DNA of 64,000 nucleotides, from positions 1 to 64,000 of the forward strand of contig CAZRSF010000015.1 in the NCBI GenBank assembly GCA_964602655.1, given 5' to 3'. This DNA comes from Moduliflexus sp964602655 (lineage in GTDB: Bacteria > Moduliflexota > Moduliflexia > Moduliflexales > Moduliflexaceae). Positions 16,285-24,763 of the stretch are shown piece by piece. Position numbers and translations under genes: made by a program. The notes beneath the pieces are model-generated. The model searched no databases. It was not told where the DNA came from and was given only the letters and a program-made list of their open reading frames with translations. How positions within the stretch are numbered: position 1 is the stretch's first letter; each line of letters begins with the position of its first letter.

Positions 16285-18890
16285 AACACTCGTTCTATCG
16301 TCGTATTTCGAACCCACCCGATGACGTTATTCGGCAGTTTGATTTCGATCCACTCCGCTTTTTCGCGCTGAATGCGGACGTTTGCGCCTTCGTGAATTTC
16401 GAAGACCGTCGAATATTCCTCGCCGGGGCCGGTTTTGGCTTCGACTTTCTGCGCGAGGACAATCGCGGCCTGGTCGCTGCCGGACGAACTTTGCAACGCT
16501 AACAGAATCAGGGCGAACAGCAAGCCGAACGCAGGAATCAGCGTCAGGTACATCAGCCGGAATTTCCACAGGCGCGGCGCAAAAATAAACGCGATGAGGC
16601 ACGCCGTCAACAGCGCGTAGCTCCCCCAGAACACGAGGTGCGCCTCTTGCGGCGTCAGATAGGCGCGAATGCGTTCGAATGCGCTCGAAAGCGCCCCGCG
16701 TTTTTGTTCGACCGCGTCAACAGTCGCGGCTTTGGCGTACTCCAAATTATACGCCACGTCTTCGTCGCGCGGCAGCAGGCGTTTGGCGCGTTCATACTGC
16801 AAAATCGCCTCGCCGACGCGATTCAGTTTCAACAGCGCATTCCCTGAATTATAATACACATAACCATTGCGCAGCCCGGAATCGAGAATCTGCTCGTAGG
16901 CGGCGGCGGCTTCCGCGTATTTTCCGGCCTCGTAGAAGCTGTTGCCTTGCTGAAACAGGTCGTCCGGCGTTGCGGCGCGAACAGCGGCAGGAACGCCGAA
17001 CAGAAGCCATGTCAGGCCGATCAGCATCACGACCTGCGCCGAACCGTTTTTCATGGAACGGGAGGATCTCTTGCTGCCGATCTGTTCAATCGCCTGCTCC
17101 GCGTCGCGCAGCACGGCGCTCATCTCGTCTTGCGTGGCGTCCACCGGCGCGAATCGGGCAAAGTCGCAGGCGTCGAGGCAGCGTTTCAATACGGCCAACG
17201 TCTCGTCGTCAATGCCGCGTTCTTTGAGCGTCTGAGCGCTTTCGGCTCCGGTCAGGCTGGCGGGCGGCAGGTTCAGTTTGTCGCCGACATATTGCCGCAG
17301 CGCGTTGGAAATCGCGGCGTAAAATCCTTTGGAATCGCCTTGTTTCATCAACTCTTCCGCCGTCTTCAAACGCTGGATCGAGCGTTTATTCGCTCCGCGC
17401 AGGCGAACATAACTGCTATCGCTCATCATTTTATCGCGATGACGCTTATAGAGCAGCGCAGCCCCAATCAGCAGCAACGGCAGGCCATAAGCCAGCGTTA
17501 ACCATCCGCTGCGATACCATTGACTCCCCTGATTATTCAGCTTCGCCACATCGGTTTTGATGAAGCGAATGTCTTTTCCCAACAGCTTGATCTCTTCCTT
17601 TGTGGCAATCCGCCGCTCGACCGGCGCATCCGCCTGCGCTTTGGGCAGTACGCTGAGCGCAATCGGTTCGGAATGCAGCGTTTGATAGGCGCGGCGCGTG
17701 GGATCGAAAAACGAAAATTCTACCGGCGGCAATTGATACGTTCCGGCTTCGGTCGGAATAATCACGGTTTCGAACGCTTTTTCCCCTTGCAGCGGCTCTT
17801 GCATCGGGAACGGCGTTTCCTTGATCTGCGTATCATAGCGCTTGAACGAGTCCGGCAGCGTCATCGTCGGCTCTTTCACCGTTTTGATATTGCCCGTGCC
17901 CTGAATCGTGACCTTGACGCTCACCGGCTCGTCTTGTGTGACTTGCGCGGGCGAGGCTTCCATCGCCATCGTAAAACTTCCGACATCGCCATTGAATGAC
18001 GCCGGACGATTCTCTTCAGGCAGCGGCAGCACTCGGATGGCGATAGGCTGGCTTTTGCGCAGCAGTTCTTGCGTTCTGGCGGAAAACGGATCGTTAAACA
18101 CGTCGAACGGATCGCGGGAACGGCCTACATGTACGCTGAACACCATCAACATCGGGTCAATCGTCAGTTCGCCGCTGGTGGTCGGGAACAGCGCAAACCG
18201 TTTCAGCAGCGCCACGCCGTATTGCTGGCCGTTGACCGTGCGATATTGCAATTTCGGCGGCTGCGGAATCGGCAAATCTTCGATCCAGAATCCGGTGAAA
18301 TTCGGCGCTTGTTTCACGTCGAACCCGGCAATGCTTAATTGCGTATAGAGCCAGAACGAGACGATCATCTGCTCGCCGATGTAGGCGGTTTCTCGGTCAA
18401 CTTCGGCTTGCAGATAAAGTTCCGGCGTCTGAGCGTCCGCTGGCGCGGATTGGCCTTCTGCGGGCGTTTGTCCTGGCGCGGGCGCATCGGCGACTTCAAT
18501 CGTTATCGGCTGCGTCGTATAGGTCTTGTTATCGAGCGTCAGCGTTGCCGCTCCGATTTCCAGCGTCCCGGCGCGTTTCGGCGAAAGCGCGTATTGCAGC
18601 GTCAGCGAACCGGACTGCTTGCCATTGATAATCGAAATGCTGGTCGAGCGGCTCGGCCCTTGCAAAATATCGAAATCCTTCTGCAAATCAGGGAGTTTCG
18701 GTTCGACATTCAGATCAAAATTTCCGCCGCTGATTATGAACGACAATATCAGCGTGTCATTCGTCGTAATCCGCGTCTGATCCACCGTCGCCTGAAATTC
18801 GACATTCTGCGCGAAGGCGGACGATACGAAAAGCAATATGCTTTCGAGTAGGAAAAGCATGATCATAAAACATTTGAGGGGCTGCTTCAT
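16281..18890 (-). CDS. batD: BatD-BatE fusion: BatD with C-terminal TPR and SH3 domains
   Basis: The start is taken as ATG 18890 (MKQPLKCFMI); an upstream in-frame ATG falls in a palindrome. The 869-residue protein has a signal/anchor segment, a BatD (DUF) beta region at about 30-470 and a membrane helix (LTLAYGLPLLLIGAALLY). A cytoplasmic helical part and a second membrane segment (VVMLIGLTWLLFGV) follow. TPR repeats (GNSFYEAGKYAEAAAAYEQIL) come next, then two membrane helices and a C-terminal bacterial SH3 domain (VEAKTGPGEEYSTVFEIHEG). The TPR-SH3 half corresponds to BatE. It is the last gene of the bat operon, linked to stress and oxygen tolerance in other bacteria. Confidence 0.85.
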   Translation of the reverse strand: MKQPLKCFMIMLFLLESILLFVSSAFAQNVEFQATVDQTRITTNDTLILSFIISGGNFDLNVEPKLPDLQKDFDILQGPSRSTSISIINGKQSGSLTLQYALSPKRAGTLEIGAATLTLDNKTYTTQPITIEVADAPAPGQTPAEGQSAPADAQTPELYLQAEVDRETAYIGEQMIVSFWLYTQLSIAGFDVKQAPNFTGFWIEDLPIPQPPKLQYRTVNGQQYGVALLKRFALFPTTSGELTIDPMLMVFSVHVGRSRDPFDVFNDPFSARTQELLRKSQPIAIRVLPLPEENRPASFNGDVGSFTMAMEASPAQVTQDEPVSVKVTIQGTGNIKTVKEPTMTLPDSFKRYDTQIKETPFPMQEPLQGEKAFETVIIPTEAGTYQLPPVEFSFFDPTRRAYQTLHSEPIALSVLPKAQADAPVERRIATKEEIKLLGKDIRFIKTDVAKLNNQGSQWYRSGWLTLAYGLPLLLIGAALLYKRHRDKMMSDSSYVRLRGANKRSIQRLKTAEELMKQGDSKGFYAAISNALRQYVGDKLNLPPASLTGAESAQTLKERGIDDETLAVLKRCLDACDFARFAPVDATQDEMSAVLRDAEQAIEQIGSKRSSRSMKNGSAQVVMLIGLTWLLFGVPAAVRAATPDDLFQQGNSFYEAGKYAEAAAAYEQILDSGLRNGYVYYNSGNALLKLNRVGEAILQYERAKRLLPRDEDVAYNLEYAKAATVDAVEQKRGALSSAFERIRAYLTPQEAHLVFWGSYALLTACLIAFIFAPRLWKFRLMYLTLIPAFGLLFALILLALQSSSGSDQAAIVLAQKVEAKTGPGEEYSTVFEIHEGANVRIQREKAEWIEIKLPNNVIGWVRNTTIERVF

Positions 18891-18935
18891 ATACAAAGAT
18901 GTCCAATGATGGCGATGATGAAAATAGAATTTTCC

Positions 18936-18965
18936 GTAGGGGGCGTTCAATTGAACGCCCCCTAC
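18936..18965. repeat. Perfect 30-bp GTTCAATTGAAC palindrome
   Basis: GTAGGGGGCGTTCAA and its exact complement meet without a loop in the gap between batC and batD-E. A shorter near-copy lies at 48323-48350. It lies within the operon, so it should be transcribed and could form a hairpin or a processing site. Confidence 0.8.
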
Positions 18966-18981
18966 AATATCAAACGACCTG

Positions 18982-19827
18982 TTACCAATCTTTTTCCACC
19001 GGACGCGGCGCGACCTGACGTTGCTGCTGCTGAAGTTCTTCTTTTTCTTTCAGTGCGTCCAAAATGCGCAACGCCTCTTCTTCGGAGAGTTGCTGTTCTT
19101 TGTCTTCCGGCGTTTGCTCGGCCTGCGCCGCCTGTTGTTCTTGCGTTTGCCGCTCGTCCGGTTTCTGTTCCTGATTCTGCTGTTGCTGTTCTTTTTGTTC
19201 TTGTTCCTGATTTTGTGGCTGCTGTTTATCTTCTTGCTTTTGATCCTGTTTATCCTGCTGATCCTGCGACGATTGCTGTTGCTGGTCTTGCTGCTGCTTC
19301 TGTTCTTGATTCTTCTGCTGCTGTTTTTGCTGTTGTTCCTGTTGCTGCTGCACGATCAATTTCTCCGCAAGTTCCTTATTCTGCTGCGCGTTCTGGTGCT
19401 TCGGGTTCAGTTCCAACGCCTGTTTATACGCCTCGACCGCCTGTTGATATTGCTGCTGTTTCATCCAGGCGTTGCCGCTGTTGTATTGCGCATCCGACTT
19501 GAACGCCGAACTGTTCGAGGTTTCATCGGCTTTTTTATACATCGCAATCGCCTCGTCAACCTTGCCGAGTTTGGTCAGCGCATTCCCCATGTTCTGGTAA
19601 AGCTGCGGCAGCCGCGGATCGCCCGACTTGCTGTTGACATCCGCCTCGGTAAAGGCTTGCAGCGCCTCCTCGTATTTTCCGGCGTCGAACAATTGATTCC
19701 CTTTTTTGGTGTTCCGGGAAAGCGGATCTCCCCAGGAAAAGCCCATCAACAGCCATGCGGCGCTAACAAAGGCGATGAGTCGCAAGCGTCGCGCATTCGT
19801 CTGGTTAGACAGATTCGAAATGTTCAC
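18982..19827 (-). CDS. batC: BatC-like TPR protein with Gln/Glu-rich tail
   Basis: The 281-residue protein has an N-terminal hydrophobic segment (LRLIAFVSAAWLLMGFSWG), probably a signal or anchor. TPR units follow (KKGNQLFDAGKYEEALQAF; MGNALTKLGKVDEAIAMYKKA; AYKQALELNPKHQNAQQN). A low-complexity stretch of Gln, Glu and Lys from about residue 155 leads to a conserved-looking end (LSEEEALRILDALKEKEEL...PVEKDW). BatC proteins are periplasmic TPR partners of the BatA/BatB von Willebrand proteins. The gene lies 91 bases upstream of batD-E and 55 bases after dcm. The Gln-rich part creates a long Leu-rich shadow frame on the other strand. Confidence 0.85.
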   Translation of the reverse strand: MNISNLSNQTNARRLRLIAFVSAAWLLMGFSWGDPLSRNTKKGNQLFDAGKYEEALQAFTEADVNSKSGDPRLPQLYQNMGNALTKLGKVDEAIAMYKKADETSNSSAFKSDAQYNSGNAWMKQQQYQQAVEAYKQALELNPKHQNAQQNKELAEKLIVQQQQEQQQKQQQKNQEQKQQQDQQQQSSQDQQDKQDQKQEDKQQPQNQEQEQKEQQQQNQEQKPDERQTQEQQAAQAEQTPEDKEQQLSEEEALRILDALKEKEELQQQQRQVAPRPVEKDW

Positions 19828-19862
19828 GATAAAGATCTCCGAATAATCACATTGTTATATCT

Positions 19863-19882
19863 GACGAAACTCCAGTTTCGTC
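19863..19882. repeat. GACGAAAC/GTTTCGTC hairpin between dcm and batC
   Basis: An 8-bp perfect inverted repeat with a 4-base loop lies just after the dcm stop. It resembles the CGAAA/TTTCG palindromes elsewhere in the window and marks the right-hand border of the dcm-vsr segment. Confidence 0.6.
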
Positions 19883-20983
19883 TTACGAATCGGGCAGCAA
19901 TTTGCTCAACGCCCACTGCGCCATCGGCGGCGGGACGGCGTTGCCGTATAACGCATATTGATCGTAAATCGACGCGGATTGGCAATGATCGTCGGGAAAC
20001 CCTTGCAGCCGCGCATATTCGATATTCGTCAAGCGCCTGTAGCGGCCATTGATGGCGTAGCGCTCGTAATGACGGCTGGTCGAAGCGGTCAACGTCGAAG
20101 CGATGCCATCAATGCCGAAAATCGTGTAGCCCATGCGAGCGCCGCCGCCCTGATTATACAAAATTTGTACGCCATTGAAATATTTATTGACGAAGACGCT
20201 TTGCCGGATGCGTTCGAGAGTCTCATCGGTATAATCGAACGCATGTTCTACTTCCGGCTGCAAAATCGCGCGGAGTGTTTGCGGCGGAAGCGCGTCTGAA
20301 AAATAATCGAGCGACTGTCCGAAAAATTTCCCCTGATGCGCCATGCCCCATAATGGAAAAATGTTCGTATGTTGCGAAATATCTTTCCATTGCCGCACAT
20401 CGCCGAATTGTTCGTATCTGCTTCGCAATACGTCTTTCAACTCCTCGACTGCGGCAAGTTTGACAGTCGGAACGCGCTCAAGCGCATCAAGGCGCGTTCC
20501 TGTGATAAAAATGCGTTCGCGGCTTTGCGCCAGCCCCAAATCGGCAGCGTTGACGACGCGCCATTCGATGAAATACGGCAAGCGCGACAATTCGGCCAGA
20601 ATCGCGGCAAAATGCGCCCCTTGCTGCATCGAAAGGATGCGTTTGACATTTTCCAACGCGAAATAGGTCGGCGCATGACGCGTGAGAATCTCGACGATTT
20701 CCAAAAACAGCGTTCCGCGCGGATCGCCGATCCCTTTTTTCTGTCCGGCTGCGCTGAACGGCTGGCACGGAAAACCGCCGGTCAAAATATCATGACGGGG
20801 AACGCCGGATTTCAGCAGCTTGATATCGCCTTCGACAAGCGCGTCTTCGCCGAAATTATCGCGATACGCCGCGCAAGCGTTCGGCGAAAGATCGTTCGCC
20901 CAGATCGTCTCGATACCCAACTGGTCGCAGGCAATCCGAAAGCCGCCGATGCCGCAAAATAATTCAACCGCCGTATAGCTCAT
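19883..20983 (-). CDS. dcm: DNA (cytosine-5)-methyltransferase
   Basis: The 366-residue protein shows the C5-methyltransferase motifs in order. These are motif I (VELFCGIGGF), motif IV with the catalytic Cys (GGFPCQPFSAAG), motif VI (LENVKR), motif VIII (QSRERIFITG), a variable target-recognition region (about 185-285), motif IX (RRLTNIEYARLQGFPDD) and motif X (LYGNAVPPPMAQW). It should methylate cytosine in a short duplex target; the site cannot be predicted. It follows vsr by 4 bases. No restriction endonuclease is adjacent, so it may be a solitary Dcm-like enzyme. Both genes are embedded in the bat operon. Confidence 0.95.
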   Translation of the reverse strand: MSYTAVELFCGIGGFRIACDQLGIETIWANDLSPNACAAYRDNFGEDALVEGDIKLLKSGVPRHDILTGGFPCQPFSAAGQKKGIGDPRGTLFLEIVEILTRHAPTYFALENVKRILSMQQGAHFAAILAELSRLPYFIEWRVVNAADLGLAQSRERIFITGTRLDALERVPTVKLAAVEELKDVLRSRYEQFGDVRQWKDISQHTNIFPLWGMAHQGKFFGQSLDYFSDALPPQTLRAILQPEVEHAFDYTDETLERIRQSVFVNKYFNGVQILYNQGGGARMGYTIFGIDGIASTLTASTSRHYERYAINGRYRRLTNIEYARLQGFPDDHCQSASIYDQYALYGNAVPPPMAQWALSKLLPDS

Positions 20984-20987
20984 AGAT

Positions 20988-21386
20988 TTATGAAAAACAG
21001 AGTTTGGCAGAAAAGGCGGCGTTCATCACTTCGCACTGCCAGATCACGATCACGCGCCAGCCTGCTCGTTCGAGCGCGTCCTGTTTTCTACAATCGCGTT
21101 CGATATTTTTCCGAAATTTTTCTTCCCACATTTCGACATGCGTTTTCGGGGTTGTCGTGCGCCGACAGCCTTGATGCCGATGCCAGAAACAGCCATGCAC
21201 GAAAATCGCCGTTCGATATTTCGGCAGCACGATATCAGGCGTTCCCGGTAAATCTTTTCGATACAATCTGAACCGATACCCATGCCGATGCAGCCAACTT
21301 CGGACGATGCGTTCGGGCGTCGTATCTTTCGCCCGAACTTTCGACATCAACTCGCTTCGTTTTTGCGGCGAATAAATATCGCTCAT
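20988..21386 (-). CDS. vsr: Very short patch repair endonuclease Vsr
   Basis: The 132-residue protein matches Vsr: SPQKRSELMSKVRAKDTTPE, then GTPDIVLPKYRTAIFVHGCFWHRH, KTHVEMWEEKF and RDCRKQDALERAGWRVIVIWQCEV. The Asp in TPDIV and the FVHGCFWHRH segment belong to the nuclease core and zinc site. Vsr nicks beside T:G mismatches that arise when 5-methylcytosine deaminates, so pairing with dcm makes functional sense. It starts 7 bases after the batB stop, which couples it to the bat transcript. Length is typical for the family. Confidence 0.95.
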   Translation of the reverse strand: MSDIYSPQKRSELMSKVRAKDTTPERIVRSWLHRHGYRFRLYRKDLPGTPDIVLPKYRTAIFVHGCFWHRHQGCRRTTTPKTHVEMWEEKFRKNIERDCRKQDALERAGWRVIVIWQCEVMNAAFSAKLCFS

Positions 21387-21393
21387 GATGAAA

Positions 21394-22425
21394 TCAATGA
21401 AATCGGCCTTCCCAGGCGGTTGTTATCTTCCGGCGTTCGCCGAGCAGCATGTCGGCCAGCAGGAACAACAGCGCCGCGCCGATGAAATATTGATATTCCT
21501 CGTCGTACTGCATGACAAGTTGCGTCTCGCGCTCGGTTTTTTCCATGCGGGCGATCTCGTCGTAAATTTTTTCCAATTCGATGCCGCCGGATGAGACATG
21601 ATAAAATTGTCCGTCGGTCAACGCCGCAATCTTTTCCAGCGTGAGTTGGTCGAGTTTCGTCATGACGACGTTGCCGTCGCGATCTTTTTTATAGCCGCTC
21701 AAATTGCCCTGTTCGTCTCGCAGCGGAATCAATTCCCCTTTTTCCGAGCCGATTCCGATGGCGTAAATTTTGACGCCCGCTTTTTCGGCCTCTTCCGCCG
21801 CTTTGACCGCGTCGCCGTCATGACTTTCGCCGTCCGTCAGCGCGATAATCACTTTCGAGGTTTTCGCCGGACTGTTTTCGAAGGCGCGAATCGAGGCGCG
21901 GATCGCGGATTCCAACGCCGTGCCCGGCACAGAAATGCTGTTGGTCGTCACGTTATCCAAAAAGAGCCGGACGGCGTCGTAATCGAAGGTCAGCGGGCAT
22001 TGGATAAAACTGACGCCGGAAAAAATCACGATGCCGACGCGGTCGCCGCGCAATTTCTCCATCAAGGCGGAAATCTCATGTTTGGCGCGGTCGAGGCGAT
22101 TCGGTTTGATGTCTTCCGCCAACATGCTCAACGAGGTATCGAGCGCAAAGACCAGATCGATCCCTTCGGCTTTCACCGGCACGGCGTGGGTCGCGATTTG
22201 CGGACGCGCCGCCGCGAGGCCGATGCAAAGCAACGCCAACAGCAGCAAGACGATTTTGATGTGTTGCCGCCGCCGACTGACATTCCGCGACAATTTCACG
22301 ACCAAATGGTCTTCGCCGAACGCGCGCAGACTCCGCCGCCGCGCCGCCGCCGCTCGCCAGAACGCGAACCCGAAGAGCGGAATCAACCATAAAATATGCA
22401 GATATTCAGGATAGGCAAATCTCAT
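21394..22425 (-). CDS. batB: BatB-like von Willebrand factor A protein
   Basis: The 343-residue protein has an N-terminal membrane segment (LHILWLIPLFGFAFW), a second one at about 58-75 (VLLLLALLCIGLAAA), a VWA domain (about 88-300) and a C-terminal helix (YFIGAALLFLLADMLL). The metal-ion site reads ALDTSLSM with later Thr and Asp residues (LTDGESHDGD). BatB is an inner-membrane protein with its VWA domain exposed and is thought to form complexes with BatA and BatC. It starts 6 bases after the orphan antitoxin stop. The family and its place in the operon are clear; biochemical function is not. Confidence 0.9.
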   Translation of the reverse strand: MRFAYPEYLHILWLIPLFGFAFWRAAAARRRSLRAFGEDHLVVKLSRNVSRRRQHIKIVLLLLALLCIGLAAARPQIATHAVPVKAEGIDLVFALDTSLSMLAEDIKPNRLDRAKHEISALMEKLRGDRVGIVIFSGVSFIQCPLTFDYDAVRLFLDNVTTNSISVPGTALESAIRASIRAFENSPAKTSKVIIALTDGESHDGDAVKAAEEAEKAGVKIYAIGIGSEKGELIPLRDEQGNLSGYKKDRDGNVVMTKLDQLTLEKIAALTDGQFYHVSSGGIELEKIYDEIARMEKTERETQLVMQYDEEYQYFIGAALLFLLADMLLGERRKITTAWEGRFH

Positions 22426-22431
22426 AAGTAA

Positions 22432-22689
22432 TTATAAATAATACCTTTTGTCTCGATCTTCCCTGATAAACACAACCGCATCACTATTTTTTACATCTGA
22501 GGAAATATTGCGCCGGTTGATTTTTTCTAATAATTGTTTCCGCCGCTCAAGATTGGGCTGTTCTTGTCCAAGCCCTTTTTCTAACAGAACAACAACTTGT
22601 TGAGAGAGTGTCCGATGTTGTGTTTTCGCGACCAGCACAATTTTTTTATAAATATCTTCCGGACAATCTCTGACTTGTAGTAATGGCAT
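22432..22689 (-). CDS. Orphan antitoxin-like protein (ribbon-helix-helix/FitA type)
   Basis: The start is taken as ATG 22689, 5 bases after AAAGGTGG. The 85-residue product starts PLLQVRDCPEDIYKKI followed by HRTLSQQVVVLLEKGL, like the strand-helix-helix of FitA/Arc-type antitoxins. Its second half is charged (ERRKQLLEKINRR). No PIN toxin follows: batB begins 6 bases after the stop. The gene upstream is a NYN protein, whose fold is PIN-like, so the two might form an unusual pair, but this is speculation. The local sequence is visibly richer in A+T than batA or batB, which fits acquisition by transfer. Confidence 0.65.
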   Translation of the reverse strand: MPLLQVRDCPEDIYKKIVLVAKTQHRTLSQQVVVLLEKGLGQEQPNLERRKQLLEKINRRNISSDVKNSDAVVFIREDRDKRYYL

Positions 22690-22779
22690 AGCATCCACCT
22701 TTGAAATCGATATGATTTTCGTTAACGACGGTAGGCAATATTTCTCTCAGAGCCATTTCTTCTATCTGAGTGTAGAAAA

Positions 22780-23586
22780 CTACTTCGCTTTGATATATAA
22801 CACTTTTTGAGTTGTTCCCTTTACGGTTCTTTCTTCGGTGTTGAAAATATCGGTCATTGCTTTTACAAGGTCAGAAAGTTTTTTATATTTATACGTGCGC
22901 GGGTCAAAATCCGATTGGACTTTCCTGAGATAGTTACCAAACGTGCTAAGGTTTGTCCAACCGTCATCATCACTCGAATGTTCAAGAGCATCCAACATAA
23001 GCTTCTTTGGAAATTCTTGTTGCGGTTTCAAAACTTCGTTGGATACGGCTGCATCTGTTGGCGTTTGCAAATTTTCGGTTTTTGATAAAGGAACAGTAGG
23101 TTTTATTTGATCGGAAGGGCGAAGAATTTCCGTAAAAATAAACTTATGGCAGGCGTTTCTAAAAGCCTCTGGTGTTTTTTCCTCACCAAATCCAAGTACG
23201 GTAAGTCCTTCCTCTCGAAGGCGCATTGCAAGACCGGTGAAATCGCTATCGCTTGTAACCAGGCAAAATCCATCAAATTTGCGAGTATATAATAAATCCA
23301 TTGCATCAATGATCAACGTGCTATCCGTTGCATTTTTACCTGTGGTATAAGCGAACTGTTGTACCGGTTTAATTGCATACTTTTGAAGCACTTTTTTCCA
23401 GGATGCGCTTGTTGAAGCAGTAAAATCGCCATATATACGTTTGACTGTCGCTTCGCCAAAACGCGCAATTTCAGCCAGAAGTTTTTCAATGATAGTAGCT
23501 TGAGCATTGTCAGCATCAATAAGAACGGCTAAACGAAGAGTTGGCTCTTCTGATTCTATTTTCGCAACGAGTTTTGGGGATATCAT
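22780..23586 (-). CDS. NYN domain and OST-HTH/LOTUS domain protein
   Basis: The 268-residue protein has an N-terminal NYN domain with the acidic signature LAVLIDADNAQ, TDSTLIIDAMDLLY and LVTSDSDFTGL, so it is a likely metal-dependent RNase. The C-terminal domain from about 195 (KLMLDALEHSSDDDGWTNLS...LGNYL-like helix and KYKKLSDLVKAM) matches the OST-HTH/LOTUS RNA-binding fold. It is close in layout to widespread bacterial NYN-LOTUS proteins. ATG 23586 has AAAGGA 6 bases upstream. It lies 32 bases after batA and is A+T-rich compared with batA and batB, so it appears inserted in the operon. Confidence 0.88.
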   Translation of the reverse strand: MISPKLVAKIESEEPTLRLAVLIDADNAQATIIEKLLAEIARFGEATVKRIYGDFTASTSASWKKVLQKYAIKPVQQFAYTTGKNATDSTLIIDAMDLLYTRKFDGFCLVTSDSDFTGLAMRLREEGLTVLGFGEEKTPEAFRNACHKFIFTEILRPSDQIKPTVPLSKTENLQTPTDAAVSNEVLKPQQEFPKKLMLDALEHSSDDDGWTNLSTFGNYLRKVQSDFDPRTYKYKKLSDLVKAMTDIFNTEERTVKGTTQKVLYIKAK

Positions 23587-23618
23587 GCATTCCTTTACTT
23601 AATTCTCAGTTAATGAAA

Positions 23619-24605
23619 TCACGGCGTTTTCCGAAAGCGCGTCGCGCCGAGGACAAGTTCGACGCATAACAGGCCGAGCGCGGCATAGGCGAAATAGTGG
23701 AACAGTTCGATGTAATCTTTGTACTGTTTGATGCCGATTTTGCTTTTTTCCAATTTTTCGATCTGTGCGTAAATCTGCGCAAGGCTCTTTTCGTCAGTCG
23801 CCCGGAAATACGCGCCACCGGTCATATCGGCCATCTGTTTCAGCGTCTCTTCATCCAAATCCGCGTCAATCTGGCGGCGCTGTTTGCCGAAAAACGGGTC
23901 GTCCACCGTAATGAACGGATTGTCTGTCCCCGCGCCAATCGTATAAATCCGCTGGTGCATGGACTTCGCCAAATTCGCGGCGGTCAGCGGGTCAATTTCC
24001 CCTTTATTGTTCGCGCCATCGGTCAGGAGGATAATCACTTTGCTTTTGGCTTCGCTGCTGCGCAGGCGGTTGACGCTGTTGGCAATCGCCATCCCAATCG
24101 CCGTGCCATCCTCTTGCAACATGCCGAGCCGCACCTGTTCGAGCAGCGCTAACACGACTTCGTAATCGAGCGTCAGCGGCGCTTGCGTGGCGCTGTGTCC
24201 GGCAAAAACGACCAATCCGATCCGGTCGTTTTTGCGTCCTTGAATAAAATCCGCCGCCACCTTTTTCGCCGCTTCCAGGCGGTTCGGCGTGAAATCTTCC
24301 GCCTGCATACTGCCAGAAACATCGAGCGTCAAAATAATATCAATCCCTTCGGTGGTGATGGTTTCGTCCCCTTTGCTCGATTGCGGGCGCGCTAACGCGA
24401 TGATTAACAGCAGGATCGCCGCAATTCGCAGCCCCGGCAGCAGGCGATAGACCTTGCTCCAGCCCGACGGCAGCGCGGCGCATAATTGCGAGACATTCGA
24501 CAGCCGCAGCGTCGCATGGCGTTTATGCCGCCGATCTCGGAGATATTTCACTAACAGCGGAACGCAGAGGAGTAATAATAAAAACAGACTATTCGCAAAT
24601 CTCAT
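23619..24605 (-). CDS. batA: BatA-like von Willebrand factor A protein
   Basis: The 328-residue protein has N-terminal membrane segments (SLFLLLLLCVPLLVKYL and IAAILLLIIALARPQ), a VWA domain with the metal-ion site LDVSGSMQAED and later LLTDGANNKGE, and a C-terminal membrane helix (YFAYAALGLLCVELVLG). It heads the bat operon, which runs to 16281. In most genomes moxR and a DUF58 gene come before batA. Here the upstream region holds only repeats and then an unrelated gene on the other strand, so the operon lacks both or they are encoded elsewhere. Confidence 0.92.
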   Translation of the reverse strand: MRFANSLFLLLLLCVPLLVKYLRDRRHKRHATLRLSNVSQLCAALPSGWSKVYRLLPGLRIAAILLLIIALARPQSSKGDETITTEGIDIILTLDVSGSMQAEDFTPNRLEAAKKVAADFIQGRKNDRIGLVVFAGHSATQAPLTLDYEVVLALLEQVRLGMLQEDGTAIGMAIANSVNRLRSSEAKSKVIILLTDGANNKGEIDPLTAANLAKSMHQRIYTIGAGTDNPFITVDDPFFGKQRRQIDADLDEETLKQMADMTGGAYFRATDEKSLAQIYAQIEKLEKSKIGIKQYKDYIELFHYFAYAALGLLCVELVLGATRFRKTP

Positions 24606-24763
24606 AAATCACGACAAAAATTATTATAAACAAGCATTCAATTGTATTGACACCGATGTCAGAGGCGCAAATGCGATAAACAAACTGCGTACTTTCGAAT
24701 CGGTTCGATGATGTGCGTGAAATTCGGACAATGCCTAAAAAGCAAGGGAAGAAATGTCAAGAA

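Noticed and set aside
19021..20052. 343-codon Leu/Phe-rich plus-strand frame that looks like a membrane protein
   Set aside because: It is the reverse complement of the Gln/Glu-rich batC tail and continues into dcm; the hydrophobic look is an artefact.
19883..21386. A full restriction-modification system
   Set aside because: Only a methyltransferase and Vsr are present; no restriction endonuclease gene is in or next to the segment.
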